In this document: positions 1 through 12,300 of the stretch, in pieces
Layout of the letters: each line of letters starts with the position of its first letter
How positions within the stretch are numbered: the first letter of the stretch is position 1
Assembly: GCA_003586115.2 (NCBI GenBank)
Contig: QVOM02000119.1
Coordinates: 49,997,428 to 50,061,427, forward strand
Direction: 5' to 3'
Length of the DNA stretch: 64,000 nt
Source of the DNA: Salvator merianae
Taxonomy: Eukaryota > Chordata > Lepidosauria > Squamata > Teiidae
Translations under genes and position numbers: made by a program
The notes under the pieces: model-generated
The model's database searches: none
What the model saw: the letters and a program-made list of their open reading frames with translations, nothing else
Told to the model about the DNA's origin: nothing

Positions 1-639
1 AATAATTTTGGGCATAGGGGAGTGATTGAAAGAAAAGAATTGACTTTTCAAACCCATTTCTCCAGACCATTCCCAGCAAGCAGCTGTTAAAATATTCTTT
101 GATCTCCTTGTGTGTGATGAAAACCGGCCCTTGAAAATATGATCCAGATGCCCTTCTTTTTAGAAGTACAAAAGAACATGTAAATTCCTCAACGGAGAAC
201 TAATAGATCTGGATTGCAGTAAATAAAGACAATTTCATCAGTTACCACTGTTTTAGATGATACTAGGCTTCTAGTCCAGAAAATGTTCCATGTAGTAAGA
301 GAAAGATCAGCTTACATAATTAAAAACAGTGAAATCAGTATGAACATCAAATTGTTTCAAACGTCATAGAAGCAAGAATTCTCCTAGCCATATCTTCTTA
401 GTTGGGATTTATCTGATTACACACACAATAATCCACAAGGTTGTAATTCCCTTTAAATTATGACACTACTATCTTCTCCAGTTTCTCCCCAAAACATCAG
501 TGATATCACATACACCAAGATTACATCCTTATAAAGATAATTTGAAACTTTATAAATTTAAGGGAAAGATTTTGTTGCTTTCAGTTAAGGAACTGTAAAA
601 ATATCTTTTCTTACAACTACTTTTATCCCTCTCTCTAAG
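1..639. other. KERA 5' flank or 3' part of first intron
   Basis: AT-rich, non-coding sequence up to the splice acceptor at 638-639 (pyrimidine-rich tract, then AAG). KERA in other vertebrates has a non-coding first exon, so this stretch is probably the end of intron 1. I found no convincing first exon, TATA box or repeat in it. Confidence 0.5.
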
Positions 640-646
640 GTTAACT

Positions 647-1532
647 ATGACTGTAAAACTCTATTCCAGCCTATTGGTAGTCTTCTTGACCAATACTGTG
701 TGGACTCGTAACATCAGACCAATGTCTGATGAGATTAACCCATATGAGCAGTTCTTCTACAGTTCAGAGTGTCCACAAGAATGTTTCTGCCCTCCTAGTT
801 TTCCAAATGCATTATACTGTGACAGCAAGGAACTAAAAGAAATACCTCCAATTCCAGCAAGGATCTGGTATCTTTATCTCCAAAACAATTTAATAGAAAC
901 AGTTACAGAAAAATCACTTATGAATGCCACACAATTAAAATGGATAAATTTGAACAACAACAAAATCACTAACAAAGGAATCGAAAAAGGTGTATTTAGC
1001 AACTTGAAAAGTCTGCTGTACTTGTTTCTTGAAGATAATGAATTGGAAGAAGTACCTGCTCCATTGCCAGCAAGCTTAGAGCAACTGCGTTTGGCAAGAA
1101 ACAAAATCTCAGCAATTCCTGGAGGAGCCTTCAGCAGTTTGGAAAACCTCACTATGTTAGATCTGCATCGGAATGAGCTGTTGGACAGTTCTCTCCAAAG
1201 TGACACCTTCCAAGGACTTAGCAGCCTCATACAGCTCAATATTGCTCAAAATTCACTTACAAAAATGCCACCAATTCTTCCAGCAAATGTAATGCAGCTG
1301 TTTTTGGACAATAACTCTATTGAAGCCATACCCGAAAATTATTTCGATGCAATGGTCAAATTGTTTTTTCTTCGACTGAACAACAACAAATTAACTGATA
1401 AGGGCCTGCCATCCAAAGTCTTTAATATTTCATCTCTTCTTGACCTTCAGTTATCTCACAATGAACTCACCAAAATCCCAGCTATTAGTGTCCATCTTGA
1501 GTATCTTCATCTTGATAACAACAAAATCAACA
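647..1532 (+). CDS. KERA: KERA large coding exon (residues 1-295 plus one base)
   Basis: Opens at ATG 647 after acceptor AG 638-639 and ends at donor GT 1533-1534 (A|GTAAGT), leaving one base of codon 296. Reading past the donor hits TAA soon after, which confirms the splice. It encodes the signal peptide, the cysteine cluster and most leucine-rich repeats. One large exon holding most of the coding sequence is the normal class II SLRP gene structure. Confidence 0.96.
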
Positions 1533-4500
1533 GTAAGTGCATATCACTGCTCTAATCAGAGTTTTTTTCCAATTAATCCCCCATTTCTTCTTTTTTTTCT
1601 GTTTACAGCACTAATCTTACAGTTCTGTAGAGATGGATTTACTTCTAGATAGCATGCGCAGAGTCCCATTACATACTGGAATAAAAGCAAGTTTTTGAAT
1701 ATTTTTTCTAAAGTTCGAATATGCATTCACATTATAAGAAATGACAGTGAAGGACAACTCTTAGGTGAGATCCACATGGCACCTTGGATGTTCAGAGGAT
1801 GTAAGAGCTGTTTGTAGCACTTTAATGGCAGCGTGGAAGAAAGCACTGTCATAGCACTTTCACTCACTCTGTGCCTTATGACCCCACTTCTCCAAAGCCT
1901 GGACTTACCTTTCTCATATTCCTTGGTTTGAATAACACAGGTCTGTTTTGGGAAGCACACAAACTGGCTGAATTCTGCAGCTATTTCCTGTCCATCCCAA
2001 TACAGTTCTGCACAGATACATCAAAGTAAGGAATAAAGTTCCTTGGCTTTCACATTTTCATTGCTGAGGGTGGGGGTGGTATGTGCACTTCCCTTAAAGC
2101 CACAGGAACCACTGTCATGCAGATTCTGTTTTTAAAAAGTAAACCTGATCACATTTTGAGGAACTTGGATCTAAAGTTTAAATTTTATGAGATTGTAAAT
2201 CCTGTTTTGTCTAATGGCATAGTTCCTGCTGCTACAATAGTTAGAAATGGACTTTTGAGAAGACACTTCCCCAGACTAAGAAGACAGTATTCCTTTCAAT
2301 ATGTATGACAGAATAAAATCTGTTTGTTTTCCAGATTAGAAATGAATGAGTACATTTTTGACAACATTTAATGGAATGTACAACAAGTAATTAGAACACA
2401 ATGCAGAACAAAATAGACTAGTTGACTGCTGAAATCAAGGTCCTGGAATATAAGATAGGCCCCAAAGGGAAAGTACAAGGTGCCCTAAAGGGGATTGAGT
2501 AAAGCAAAGGATAGAGATCACAGAAAATGTCCTGTCCAACTTGGAGCAAGAATGGGGAATCCTGTATATCTCATTCTAGTATCACGTGACTGTGGAGAAT
2601 CCAGAAGAGGAGGGGGAGGCATATGCAAAAGGAAGATGGCAGAATGACAAAGACAGGTGTACAACCAATTGTAGGCATCCCTCTAAAAATTACAATTAAG
2701 ACAAAAAATGCTATCCTTGATAGAAAAAAAATGTTTCACTACTACATGTCTGAAAAATCTTTCACTAGCAAGCAATATATCAAAAATAACACAAGCTGCA
2801 TCCAGACTCTAACTGTACCACAAGCTCTAAGCAACTACATGTTGCCACAAACAAGGGACCCCAGTTACAAATATCATATGAAGTTGTATCACACACAAGC
2901 ACAACTAGGATTGGTGACTTGGCTACTTATAAGCCTTTCCACATGACAATTTACTAACTGCATAGTTTTTTCCTCAAGCTGTAAAATCATGGCAGAAAAC
3001 TCAAACATTAGCAGGCAGCCATCCAGGCCACGACTGGAGGAGCAACCAGAAGCCAGACGCCATACACTTTGGCCTGGCCCGTCCCTGCTGCAAGGGGTGG
3101 TTAATTCCACTCTTTGGGAAAGCTACCCCTTTTAGCAATTCAGTGGGAGGTGACCATTCCTGGAACTGGGAAGTGCAGGAGTCTTGCTCCCTGGCTATTT
3201 AGTTTAGTTTATCCTCATTATGTTTCTATGAACTGGACGAAGATTGTAGTTACATTCAAAGACAAAACAGGGATCTAGCTGCTATTGGCCAAAGAGCTCT
3301 CCAAAACTGCTACAGCTTGTTGGCTAGTCTGGGCACATCTGTTTTGACTGATTACTGATTTTAGCATTCATTATTGCTTTTTATTAACTGTGTATGTTCT
3401 CAACCTCACTCTGTCCCATGGGGGGGGGGGATCCTGTTTTCTTTGCCAGGGTAGGACCCACTCCATCCTAGCCATGCCCCTGCAATCATGAAACAAACAT
3501 GAGCTCTAAATTATCTGCTACATCATGCAAGGTGGTTGTAAGATTCCTAGAAATGATGAGTACCACATATATGTCCATAGTTTTCATTGGAAATGTAAGC
3601 ATTACAATTTAGGGTTCAGCTCCTGTGATTTGGAGATGGTGTGAGGATATTTTTTTTCTTTTTTATTGGCTAATTGGCTGATTTATAACATGATCCCTTC
3701 TGACCAAATTCCACTGGCTTAATGACACAAAGAGTTGTCTTCATTCTCTTTTCAGCAACGTGTGCATATGTTCTACACTTTCAATTTATATTTTACTAAG
3801 TCAGTGAAATGTCAACTACTAAGTCACACAGTGTTTCATTCTGTAATTTTATTTCAGTAAAATTCATAATGATTTCAATTCTGTAAAAATATTGAAGCTG
3901 CTGGAAAATTTTCTAAATCCATATATTTTGAGCAGTGTCTTTTTAAAGATTTCTGGGATAGAAAAAAAATTTAGAAGGTACTCTGTGCTTCATTATAATT
4001 GCTGGAATAAATCCAACAATTTATGACAAAACCTCAAAGCCCTATCATACAGTTCAGAAAATGCTATGAATGCACTTCGAAATATATAAAGGCCACAACC
4101 AATCCTCAACACTTATGACAGAGTAGCTTGTCTCACTTTCTGCAGTAAAAAGGCTAAAGCAAAAAAAAAAAAAAAAAAAGGAGGACACTGAATTGTTAAT
4201 TTTCAAGGCCTAAACATTCAAGAACATTTTCAGTGGTGGCCAGTGTCCTGCTGCGGCAGTACGGAGGCCTGGAGGCCCCACGAACAGCCATGGCACACTT
4301 CACGCGGGGCTCAAACACCCAGGCTTAAAGCCACTGTTAGCCACTGATCATTTTATATTTTGACTATGCATAACTTAATAGGATAGTTGGGAGAGGTGAC
4401 GTTTTACTCAATAATGTTTATTATATACTCCCTTCCACTTTTATTTTAGCTATAAATGGAACCCAGGTGTGTCCAATTCCTATCCCAGGAGATCGTGTCT

Positions 4501-4616
4501 ATGAGAGCAGTTTGCCACGCCTGCGCTACCTCCGTCTGGATGGCAACGAAATCAAACCGCCAATTCCATTTGACCTCATGCTGTGCTTCCGGCTCCTTCA
4601 GGCTGTTGTTATTTAA
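647..4616 (+). CDS. KERA: keratocan (whole coding span; exons 647-1532 and 4450-4616)
   Basis: Secreted keratan-sulfate SLRP that helps set collagen fibril spacing in corneal stroma (family knowledge). The two exons join in phase 1 to give 350 aa; mammalian keratocan is about 352 aa. Visible features: signal peptide about 1-20; class II N-terminal cysteine cluster C42-X3-C46-X-C48-X9-C58; a run of leucine-rich repeats from about 73 to 330; C-terminal cysteine pair C303 and C341 around the last 'ear' repeat. N-X-S/T sequons, the carriers of keratan sulfate in this family, lie at N93, N167, N222, N260 and N298. The start at 647 is chosen because it lies 8 bp inside an exon with a good acceptor and begins a signal peptide. 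No stop or frameshift. Lumican, a close paralogue, is less likely: the C-terminal LRYLRLDGNEIKPPIP motif and the fit along the whole length are keratocan. Confidence 0.96.
1533..4449 (+). other. KERA intron between coding exons
   Basis: 2917 bp phase-1 intron with GTAAGT donor and TTTTAG acceptor. Mostly AT-rich with no coding signal. It holds a G run at 3421-3430, a poly-A run at about 4161-4179 and a short GC-rich patch at 4233-4345. Small ORFs inside show no family resemblance. Confidence 0.9.
4233..4345. other. short GC-rich patch in KERA intron
   Basis: About 110 bp rich in GC and CpG within an otherwise AT-rich intron, about 100 bp before the last KERA exon. It may be a decayed repeat fragment. 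No repeat boundary or coding signal is visible. Confidence 0.3.
4450..4616 (+). CDS. KERA: KERA last coding exon (residues 296-350, stop)
   Basis: Acceptor AG at 4448-4449. The two first bases complete codon 296 (Thr), then 54 codons run to TAA at 4614-4616. The exon encodes sequon N298, cysteines C303 and C341 and the terminal sequence ending in LLQAVVI. This is the C-terminal 'ear' repeat typical of SLRPs. The reading frame continues without a break from the first coding exon. Confidence 0.96.
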
Positions 4617-6970
4617 GGAGATCCTTGTGCCACAGTTGTGTCATTGCGTTAAACATCAAGTTTTGCTGGAATTAAACTTGGTAACTTCCAAAACACAGTT
4701 ATATTTTGTTCTTCCCATCTTGGATTTTTCAATTAAATTTTGATGCTGTATTACTTGCCATTCTCTTTTCTGATACAGTCAAGTCATTTTATTTCCTTTG
4801 CTTTCAATATCACCCTATTTGTAAGAAGTTGTTCCCATTCAATACTTTCTATCCATCAGTTCCATTTGCAGACAGTAGAATCAACAGGTCTTTAATCATT
4901 GTGCATTCTAAAAATACTGCCCTATACATTCAGGAGTAGTGTGCTGAAAATATATACCAAGCTGAAATATGTAATTGTCTAACTTGCCTTCTGCTACTTT
5001 ATCTGAAAGGATATATATTTGTTCTGGAAGCTGACTTTTTTTTTCATTTTGAAAATGCCAGTAGTGGTTTTAAATATCAGTAGTGGTTTTAAACATAGGC
5101 TGTGTTTACATGTTGCCACGGTCACCCCTAGGATGGAAGGTTTAAATGTCCCTTTGCCCTGAACCAGCTTCAAGCCTCCACTGCTGGTCTGAACTGGGAG
5201 GCAAGGTGCCTTCAGGTAAATGAGGAATCTCCAGCATGCACAGCACCCTGGCCCATTGATTGAGTCTGCGGTGTCACTTGAGATGAATTGAATGAGGAGC
5301 CAGCAGTTGCAAATGGTCATATAGAAATGTTTCCAGGAGCCCCCAGTGGCTATTAGAACAGCTTTTCAAGACAGCAGAAATGCAGCTGGGTAGGCTCCTT
5401 GCTGCAACCAACTTGACAGAGGTAGGTGCAAACAGGTCCATAAACAGCAGAGCTGTTCAAACTGCAGCTTGCCAGATGTTGCAATACCATAACACTCATT
5501 AGGAAATATGCAAGAAACACCTCAGAAGCTACACAAAGGTTAGTCAGCTTTGTTAACCAGCAGGTGAGGAACACCTGCAAAGACAAATGACAATTTGCCT
5601 TGCTTGAATGTGTATGAAAGGTGGCAAATAAGGCTGTGAACTGATACAGAGATAAGGATTTCCACATCAGTTCAAAATCTGATTTCCTGCACTTTGCACA
5701 CATCTGTGATCATTGGCAAATTGGCATTCATCCCTGCCAAGCGGCCCCATACCTGGCAATTTCTCATGTATTTGTTGCTGTGTTCCTTGTGAACCTGCCA
5801 TATGGGCTGAAGTCTCCCAACATCTGGAGCACCACAACTTCAGCTCCCCAAGATGTAGTCATCCTTTATGTCACATGTTGCATTTACATGTTTTGCTCTT
5901 TCACATTCTACATGGTCAGTAAAATAATGCCATTTAGCTGATGCTGCACCACTGACTTCCTGAGTCTCCCTTCTGCAGTGCTTTTCATTGGTTAGGTCTC
6001 TACACTGGTAGACTGAGCCCTTGATTCCTGATTTTCCATAGGCGGTGATTACTTGAATAACAGTGTTTTACATTATATGGTGGTCTGTGAGAATGAACCC
6101 ATAACGTTATATGCGGGATGACTGTATTTTTTTTCCTAATGTATCATGTATCAGCAATGTTACTAACAAATTTCTCCTTCGTGAAATTTGAAGATCTGCT
6201 CCAACAAAGCCATTAAGGATTTTGGAAGGAAATTTAAAGGGTTGTGATTCACAGGCAGCATCTGCACATCACAAAAGCTGGGCTTGCTGTCACCTGCATT
6301 CCAGACTGGATCCTGAGAAGTCATGCCTCCTAGGAATTGCCTGTCCACATGATGTTAGTGGTTGGCCCATCCCTGGTGTGAAAATGGAACCAGAGAGCAC
6401 ACTAAAGGGAGAGTGCTTTAAGCACTCTCTCTGACATTCCCTATGGTAGGCCAGACCAGCCATCAGCCATGCAGATAACTGAACTGGTTTATGCAGTCCA
6501 CAGAGCCTGGTGACATTTCACTGGACTCCTGAAAAGGGCACCAAAAACAGGCCATTTTTGTGCACCTGATGAAAATATCTCTGGCTAGCAATTTTTGAGA
6601 CTAGGAACTTTCATTTTCAGTCTCTGGAGATGGGCTGCTCTGATTGTGCCACAGCTGATGGCCCCTGTCATCTGCTGCCAATCATTGCTCTGATACTGGT
6701 GAGTGATCTGGCCCAGGACCAGGTTCCACATCACATCCCAAGGCACGTGGTGTGGAATCCGCCATGTGTTTCACAAGTATTTTGCACATCCTTTTGTGAC
6801 TAACGTTGGTGCAAGTTCATTTTATTCAGGATTATACAAAAGTGGCACAGTAGCATATTTATTTGCCTGTTTCTAAAGAAGTTTCAGTTTTCTAGCAGTT
6901 TTCCCTAGTATGAATATCAGTTCTATAAGCTAGTTTGTTTCTACTTTGTAACTGAAATAAAGTATTTTGC
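4617..6970 (+). other. KERA 3' UTR and 3' flank
   Basis: Non-coding sequence after the KERA stop. Candidate poly(A) signals are ATTAAA at 4671-4676 and 4732-4737 and a canonical AATAAA at 6956-6961; I cannot tell which is used. The stretch between is low in complexity only locally and shows no clear repeat family. Confidence 0.5.
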
Positions 6971-8724
6971 TGTTTTATAGAATCTGACAACCAATGGGCT
7001 ATGCGGTTGCTGATCCACTAAAAACAGAATACTAACAATTGTCTATTTTTAGAAATTTCTTTAAGTAATATCATAAATAATTCAGTGCAATCTCAAAGAT
7101 AAATCATGTGATTATTTTGGAGCAAAGAATCCATATTATCAAGGTCTAGGAAAATGCATTCATAGAAGGCACTAATAATATTCCATTAAAAATAAAATAA
7201 ATCATTTCAACTTTGTAATATCATCTCAGCTAATGGCAGTCAATATTATAGTAAAATTCTGTATATATGCTACCCTTTTTATATAATGATGGATTTTATA
7301 CTTATAGAAAAGATATATACCTGCATGATTAATTGTATATAACTGGTACCCACAGTAATTTATTTTTTAGAAATTGCAGTATTACATGGCAATGATAATA
7401 AATACCAATTTACATTTTTTGATTATTAAAGAGAGGGGGAGTTATACAATTCTTTTTCTCTGATCAAGGTATCCTACCTTACAATGAAACAAGCATTTAT
7501 TGTGGGATGAGATCCTAAAGTCGCATGTTATTCAAAGCCCATCGAGGGCCAGAGAATAAAAGCAATGTAAATGTCTATAGTGCTTTCCCTTTTCTAATCG
7601 ATGACAGGCTTCTAGTTATAAACATTTTAAAAGCTGTGGGAAGTTTGACATATACAGGATATCATGCAAATAACCTTTTTATTTTAGTTGAGTTCAAGCA
7701 TTTGCTCAGCATGTTTGGATTTCATACATAGATTAATTCAAGAAAAGGCAGCATTTGGAGTGTATCCCCTTGGCGTCTATCACACCAATTCACTCTGTTA
7801 ACTTTAAAAGGTGGCCTTTGGCACATATGGGATTGTGGGAGTGGAACAAACCACTTAAGCCACTGAGTTCAACCCCATACCCAAATCCAAATTGCAGCAC
7901 CTCCAATATGGCAGCCTCTGCTTGAACAAAATGTGCCACTGCTCCCAAGCAGAAGTATTTTGGTAAAAAGATTGTTTAAGTATCAGGTAAAAATGAAACA
8001 AAACTGATTTTACTTTACATGTTTTACTTAATTATATTCTGACAATTTGCTTCCTGACAGATTGCCACTAAATGTGACTAACAGCGGCCAAAGGACTGAT
8101 TATATAGCATTAGAAAAATGTCACCAATTCTGTATATTAATGGATTAAAGATTTGACGGCACCTTCTGTGTTTTGAGTATTGTTTTAAATTGAAAGCAGC
8201 AATGTGCAGAAATATGCTTAAAGTCACAATTTGCTTGACAACTTTAAAGTTGCATACAAAATTTCCTGACAAATATAACATTTTGTTCCCCTCGCCTTTT
8301 TGAGCCATCTTTTCCTTTCACATTTGTAGTTTACAGTTTTACATTTTATTTTATCCATTCATATTCACTTTTAGTTAAAGGGTAAAGGCATATGATGCTA
8401 CCACCTAGTTGAAGGTGAGAAGATTTGGACCATGTTGGATCAGGAAACGTGACTGTGGAGAAATTCACATATGGTATTTTGTGTTCCACCCTAGAAATAA
8501 GGTGGGTCATGCATGTAACAAAGAAAATAAACTCAAGATGGCATGTATGGTTTTCTTCTCTTCCATTTTCATCTTTTCAACTCTTTTCCATTTTCCATTT
8601 TCAACTGTTTTCAACAGTTTTGAGGATTAAACAAGATAGTGACTTTCCCACTAGAACTAATTTATATGTAAAGTGTACTTGCTATTGTACTATGGAATTA
8701 ACATGAAAACAATACATTTTCATT
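6971..8724. other. intergenic, nothing recognised
   Basis: AT-rich sequence between KERA and EPYC. Short open frames only, with no domain or conserved motif. No transposon end, tRNA or CpG-rich promoter was seen. Confidence 0.5.
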
Positions 8725-8830
8725 TGCATGTATTTATTTATTGTTTACATTTATAACCTGCCCTATAAAATGAGGTGCCGTCCTACCCAATACAATTGCT
8801 ATCCTAACCCAGAACCACTTCTACCATCCT
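8725..8830 (-). mobile_element. antisense L2-type 3' tail fragment
   Basis: TTTATTTATTG followed by a weak 'ATAACCTGCCC' block is the reverse complement of the squamate L2/SINE tail seen intact at 27541-27600 (AAGCCGCC then AATAAA repeats). Old and diverged. Confidence 0.5.
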
Positions 8831-10855
8831 CTTTGGCAGAATCCTGCACACTAGGGATCAAAACACATAGCAACCTAAAGAAGTTGTAGAATTTCTGCTG
8901 GCAGATGGTAACATTCTTGGGTCCAGGAATATGCCGTGTCCAATCCTGGCCTGGCCAAAAGTGTTGCATTGTGCTAACGGCAGCACTGAATCTGAAAAAC
9001 AATATAAATCTAGAGATGTACTCTGCTACTTGGAACAGCATTCTCTGCAGTGCTACAATACTGTTGGAGAGGCCAGATTTACGTCATTTCTGGAAGAGGG
9101 TTGGATTCAGTCTGCCACTTGTGTGCAACTCATACAATCAAATTTCAGTAATGTTAAATTTTGGGAACATTCAAAATATATTCAAATGTCTTTTGCATTT
9201 GTTCCAAGAAGCTGAAACTCAGTTTCAGCTGTCTTTGAATGCAACTGCACAATGGTCCATACAAACATTGCTAACTGTACAATTAGATATAACTATGAGG
9301 CTTTACATAACATGTTTTTTTAAAAAAAAATATCAATCAAATTAACCTGATCTAAATTTTAAATGCAATGAAAATTCACACAGAAGGACAATCCAAATAT
9401 TTGATCAAATTTGAACATCCATCAGATTTTGGGTGCCTTCCTGAAGATCATTCTTGAAATGTTTGCACTTCATCTTGTGTAGATGGCCTTTGTCTTCCCT
9501 GATGAGACAGTGGGATGCCTGAAGATTCTGGAAGACCTGGCTAAAGCACTGTAGCCCCTGGCTAACTGTAGCTATTGATGCTTTCCCTCTGTTCTTGACC
9601 AATAGATATCTAATGCCCTGAAGGGTTTGTCTACAGAGACTAGGGCCTTTTGGCACTTACCTTCTTCAGATTTGAATCAGTTGGTCTGAAAGAAGCAATT
9701 CATCCCAAGGCTAAGAAAGATTGCCCTTAGACCAGAACACCATCTGCACAGTGATGGCCTTTCCAGTCTAGCCTCAGTGCCAGCCAGAATGTATTAGACT
9801 GATGGTAGGAAATATTGAAGATCACGGTACATCTGAGATTGATCAAGACAAAAACAAAAAAAGCCCATGAGCATTCTTTATGATGTACCTAAACAACAAA
9901 GGCAGTGGGTCACAAATATCCGCTGACAGTCTATCTCTAACTGATACTATTAAAACCACATTGAAAACTTGTGGCAACTTCTGCTAAACTGATAATAGTT
10001 CCTCTGTTATTTTGCAAGAATCAGGCCCTTCTAAATTTCTTAAATAATGCTAAATAAGACATTCATTAGCACCCAGCTAAAGAAAGTTTTACATTATATC
10101 AGACAAAACTCTTAATTTTTAAAATTGTTATATTTTATAATCTATCCTAAGTGATGTGACTAAATAAAAATGGCCAGAGAAGATTGGAATCAAAAGGAGA
10201 TCATACCAATGAATAAACAATTACTGTGAATCTGTCTAAAAACAAAACAGATGATCAGCAGCTGGTTTGGGACTGTAGGGTAGAGGGTTTTATTGGGAAT
10301 TCATCTGAAACCTTTTAAGTCACGAAACCATTCGCAAATAGAAACTCTGATACATTATGCAGTCAAGTCTCATTTGCTGTAGCTTCCAGATTTCAAAGAT
10401 TTAAGATGATCCTCAATAAGACTCCCCATTTCCCACACTTGCATGCCAGCTATCACTGTGAATCAAGTATCTATGTAACAAGCATTACAGAACCATACAG
10501 CACAATCTTGTGGGATAAGAAAGGCAGGGCAGAGCCCCAGTTGGAGACCTTAGACATGTACCATATTAGAACACAGTTTGGGCAAGTGAAGATAATACGT
10601 TTGCTAATACTTTGACTCCCCGCCCCCCCCCAACACATGATCTGCAGTCAGCTTGCAGAGTAAAATATACAACAGAATTGGTGCAGTTGAAATATACCTT
10701 AGCAAGGAGACTTAGCTCAGGATAAAAAAAAAAAGAATACAGGAAGCTTTGATCAGAAAATAAAATAAACAGCAGATCAGCATTAACTGTAAAAGATACA
10801 AAGGTTAGCTAAAAAAAAAAATCACCTCCTTTCGCATACCAGCACTGTGGGTCTT
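8831..10855. other. intergenic, nothing recognised
   Basis: AT-rich non-coding DNA. A short piece near 9642-9665 resembles the GGCCCTTTTGCAC-type end of the MITE family described below, but I could not find the opposite end. Otherwise no feature can be supported. Confidence 0.45.
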
Positions 10856-11500
10856 AGGCCCTTTCCATACTTATGTGTGGTGTTTCAGGACAGGGTGGGC
10901 TGCCCCATCCAAGAACAAGCAACTCATCTCAAGCTGGAACAGGCTGCCGGTGGAGCAAAACATGGCCATCTGCATTCAGATGGTCTGTTCTGCTCCAACC
11001 CTCACAACTGTCTTTGGAGAGCCTTCAGAGGCAGCAGCAAGGCTTTGAAGACTGCTTGCTCTGGAATGAGAGACGAACCACTTGTGCAGTTCCATCCAAC
11101 ATAGAGGTGGCCAGGGGATTGGACAGGCAAATGGCCTTGCTCCTGATGTGGCTACTTCCTGCCACCATGACCTTTTGTAGTGACTCAGCCTTAGAGCAGG
11201 AAAGGTTACTGTGAGGCTGCTCTGGATGGTGGATAAGGTAGGGACAGAGCAATATCTGATCACCATACAATTCTTATGCCATATAGAAGCCCTGAGTTCC
11301 AGGGCACAAGTGGTGTATGTGGCTCAACTTTCAGGTCAATTTGTGGTCCCTGGCTGACATCCTTGGTGGGGGAATTCAACTTGGAGTGCCACTCTGAAAC
11401 TCCATTCATTTGCCATAGACCCTTCCATGCTCATACTAGTTGCTGCAATTGCCACTCCCATGTGGATGTAACCTTTGTTTCAGGTAAAGTGCAAGGAAAA
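10856..11500. mobile_element. probable MITE of the GGCCCTTTC family (diverged)
   Basis: Left end reads GGCCCTTTCCATACTTATG at about 10857. A plausible inverted partner (GGTAAAGTGCAAGGAAAAG) lies at about 11483-11501. The interior is GC-richer than the surroundings, like the better copies at 19840 and 23082. It encodes no transposase. The open frames across it on both strands are by-products of this composition. Confidence 0.45.
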
Positions 11501-11593
11501 GAGAAATACAGTTATTCTACCGTAAATCCTTCTCAGTGTAAGGGATACGATACAAGCAACAAAGCAGCAATTGTGTAACTGGTCTACGTCTGA

Positions 11594-11624
<31 letters not shown>
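11594..11624. repeat. (TATC)n microsatellite
   Basis: About seven TATC units running into TTTATTTATTT, the tail of the antisense L2 copy that follows. It probably grew from that LINE tail. Confidence 0.9.
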
Positions 11625-12300
11625 TTATTTATTTTTCTATACCACCCTATATCTGAAGCTTTCAGGGTGGGTTATGATATAATCAGCATGAAAACAGATA
11701 AAATTGGTTAGTTATAACAGTGACAATGACTGTATGGGGAGGGAATGCTTTTCCCTCAGCCAAAGGCAAGGATAAAAATGTGCATCTTCACCTGTCATCT
11801 AAAGAGTAGAGATGTGCAAAAATCAATTTGCATTCACATATTCATTTGAATATTTCTCATTTGCAGATATTTGCATTTCCAGAATTCGATGCAAATCAAA
11901 CCAGTCACCCCCATGCAGAAATAAAGTATTCATTTGAATGCTCACATTTTCCCTTTGAAAAGGTCATTTTCAATGGGTAAAAACATCACAAAAATCATGA
12001 AAACAAATGAGAAAACCCATATTTTTGATGTTGCAATACACCAACAAAGTGAAAAGACAGGTTTTCGCTTTGACAATGAAAGAAAAACACAAATTTCATT
12101 CCTGAACATCTCTAATAAAGAGGGTCCCTGAAGCACCTCAGAGGGAAGATTATTCCATAGTCTGGAGGCTATCACTGAGGATGCCTTCACATGCTACATG
12201 TGGTACTGCCAAGAGGGCGTCACTAGCTGATCTTAAGTCGCAGACAGATAAGGGAGGGGGAGTTCCTTTAGATATTTGGGTTAGGGAACAAATAAATAAA
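11615..12300 (-). pseudogene. antisense L2-like LINE, 3' end, split by a hAT MITE
   Basis: On the minus strand, 12190 to 12117 translates to a fragment containing LWNNLPSEVLQGPSL. This matches LWNQLPLEIRTAPTL in the C-terminal part of the L2 copy at 26058. Beyond the MITE at 11807-12115 the minus strand continues with VKMHIFILAFG, which parallels LKTHLCRQAWG of the same L2, then an L2-type tail at 11615-11690. Weaker homology (a SDALLAVPH fragment) extends toward 12300. The copy is decayed by stops and frameshifts. Confidence 0.65.
11807..12115. mobile_element. hAT-type MITE, TAGAGATGTGCA family, copy 1
   Basis: Left end TAGAGATGTGCA at 11807; right end TGAACATCTCTAA at about 12103-12115 is its inverted partner. 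Flanks CTAAAGAG (11799-11806) and ATAAAGAG (12115-12122) agree in 7 of 8 bases, as expected for an aged 8-bp hAT duplication. The interior is AT-rich with no transposase. It lies inside the antisense L2 copy. Confidence 0.7.

Noticed and set aside
874..1239. 121-codon frame on the minus strand over KERA
   Set aside because: It is the complement of the KERA coding exon and shows no independent homology.
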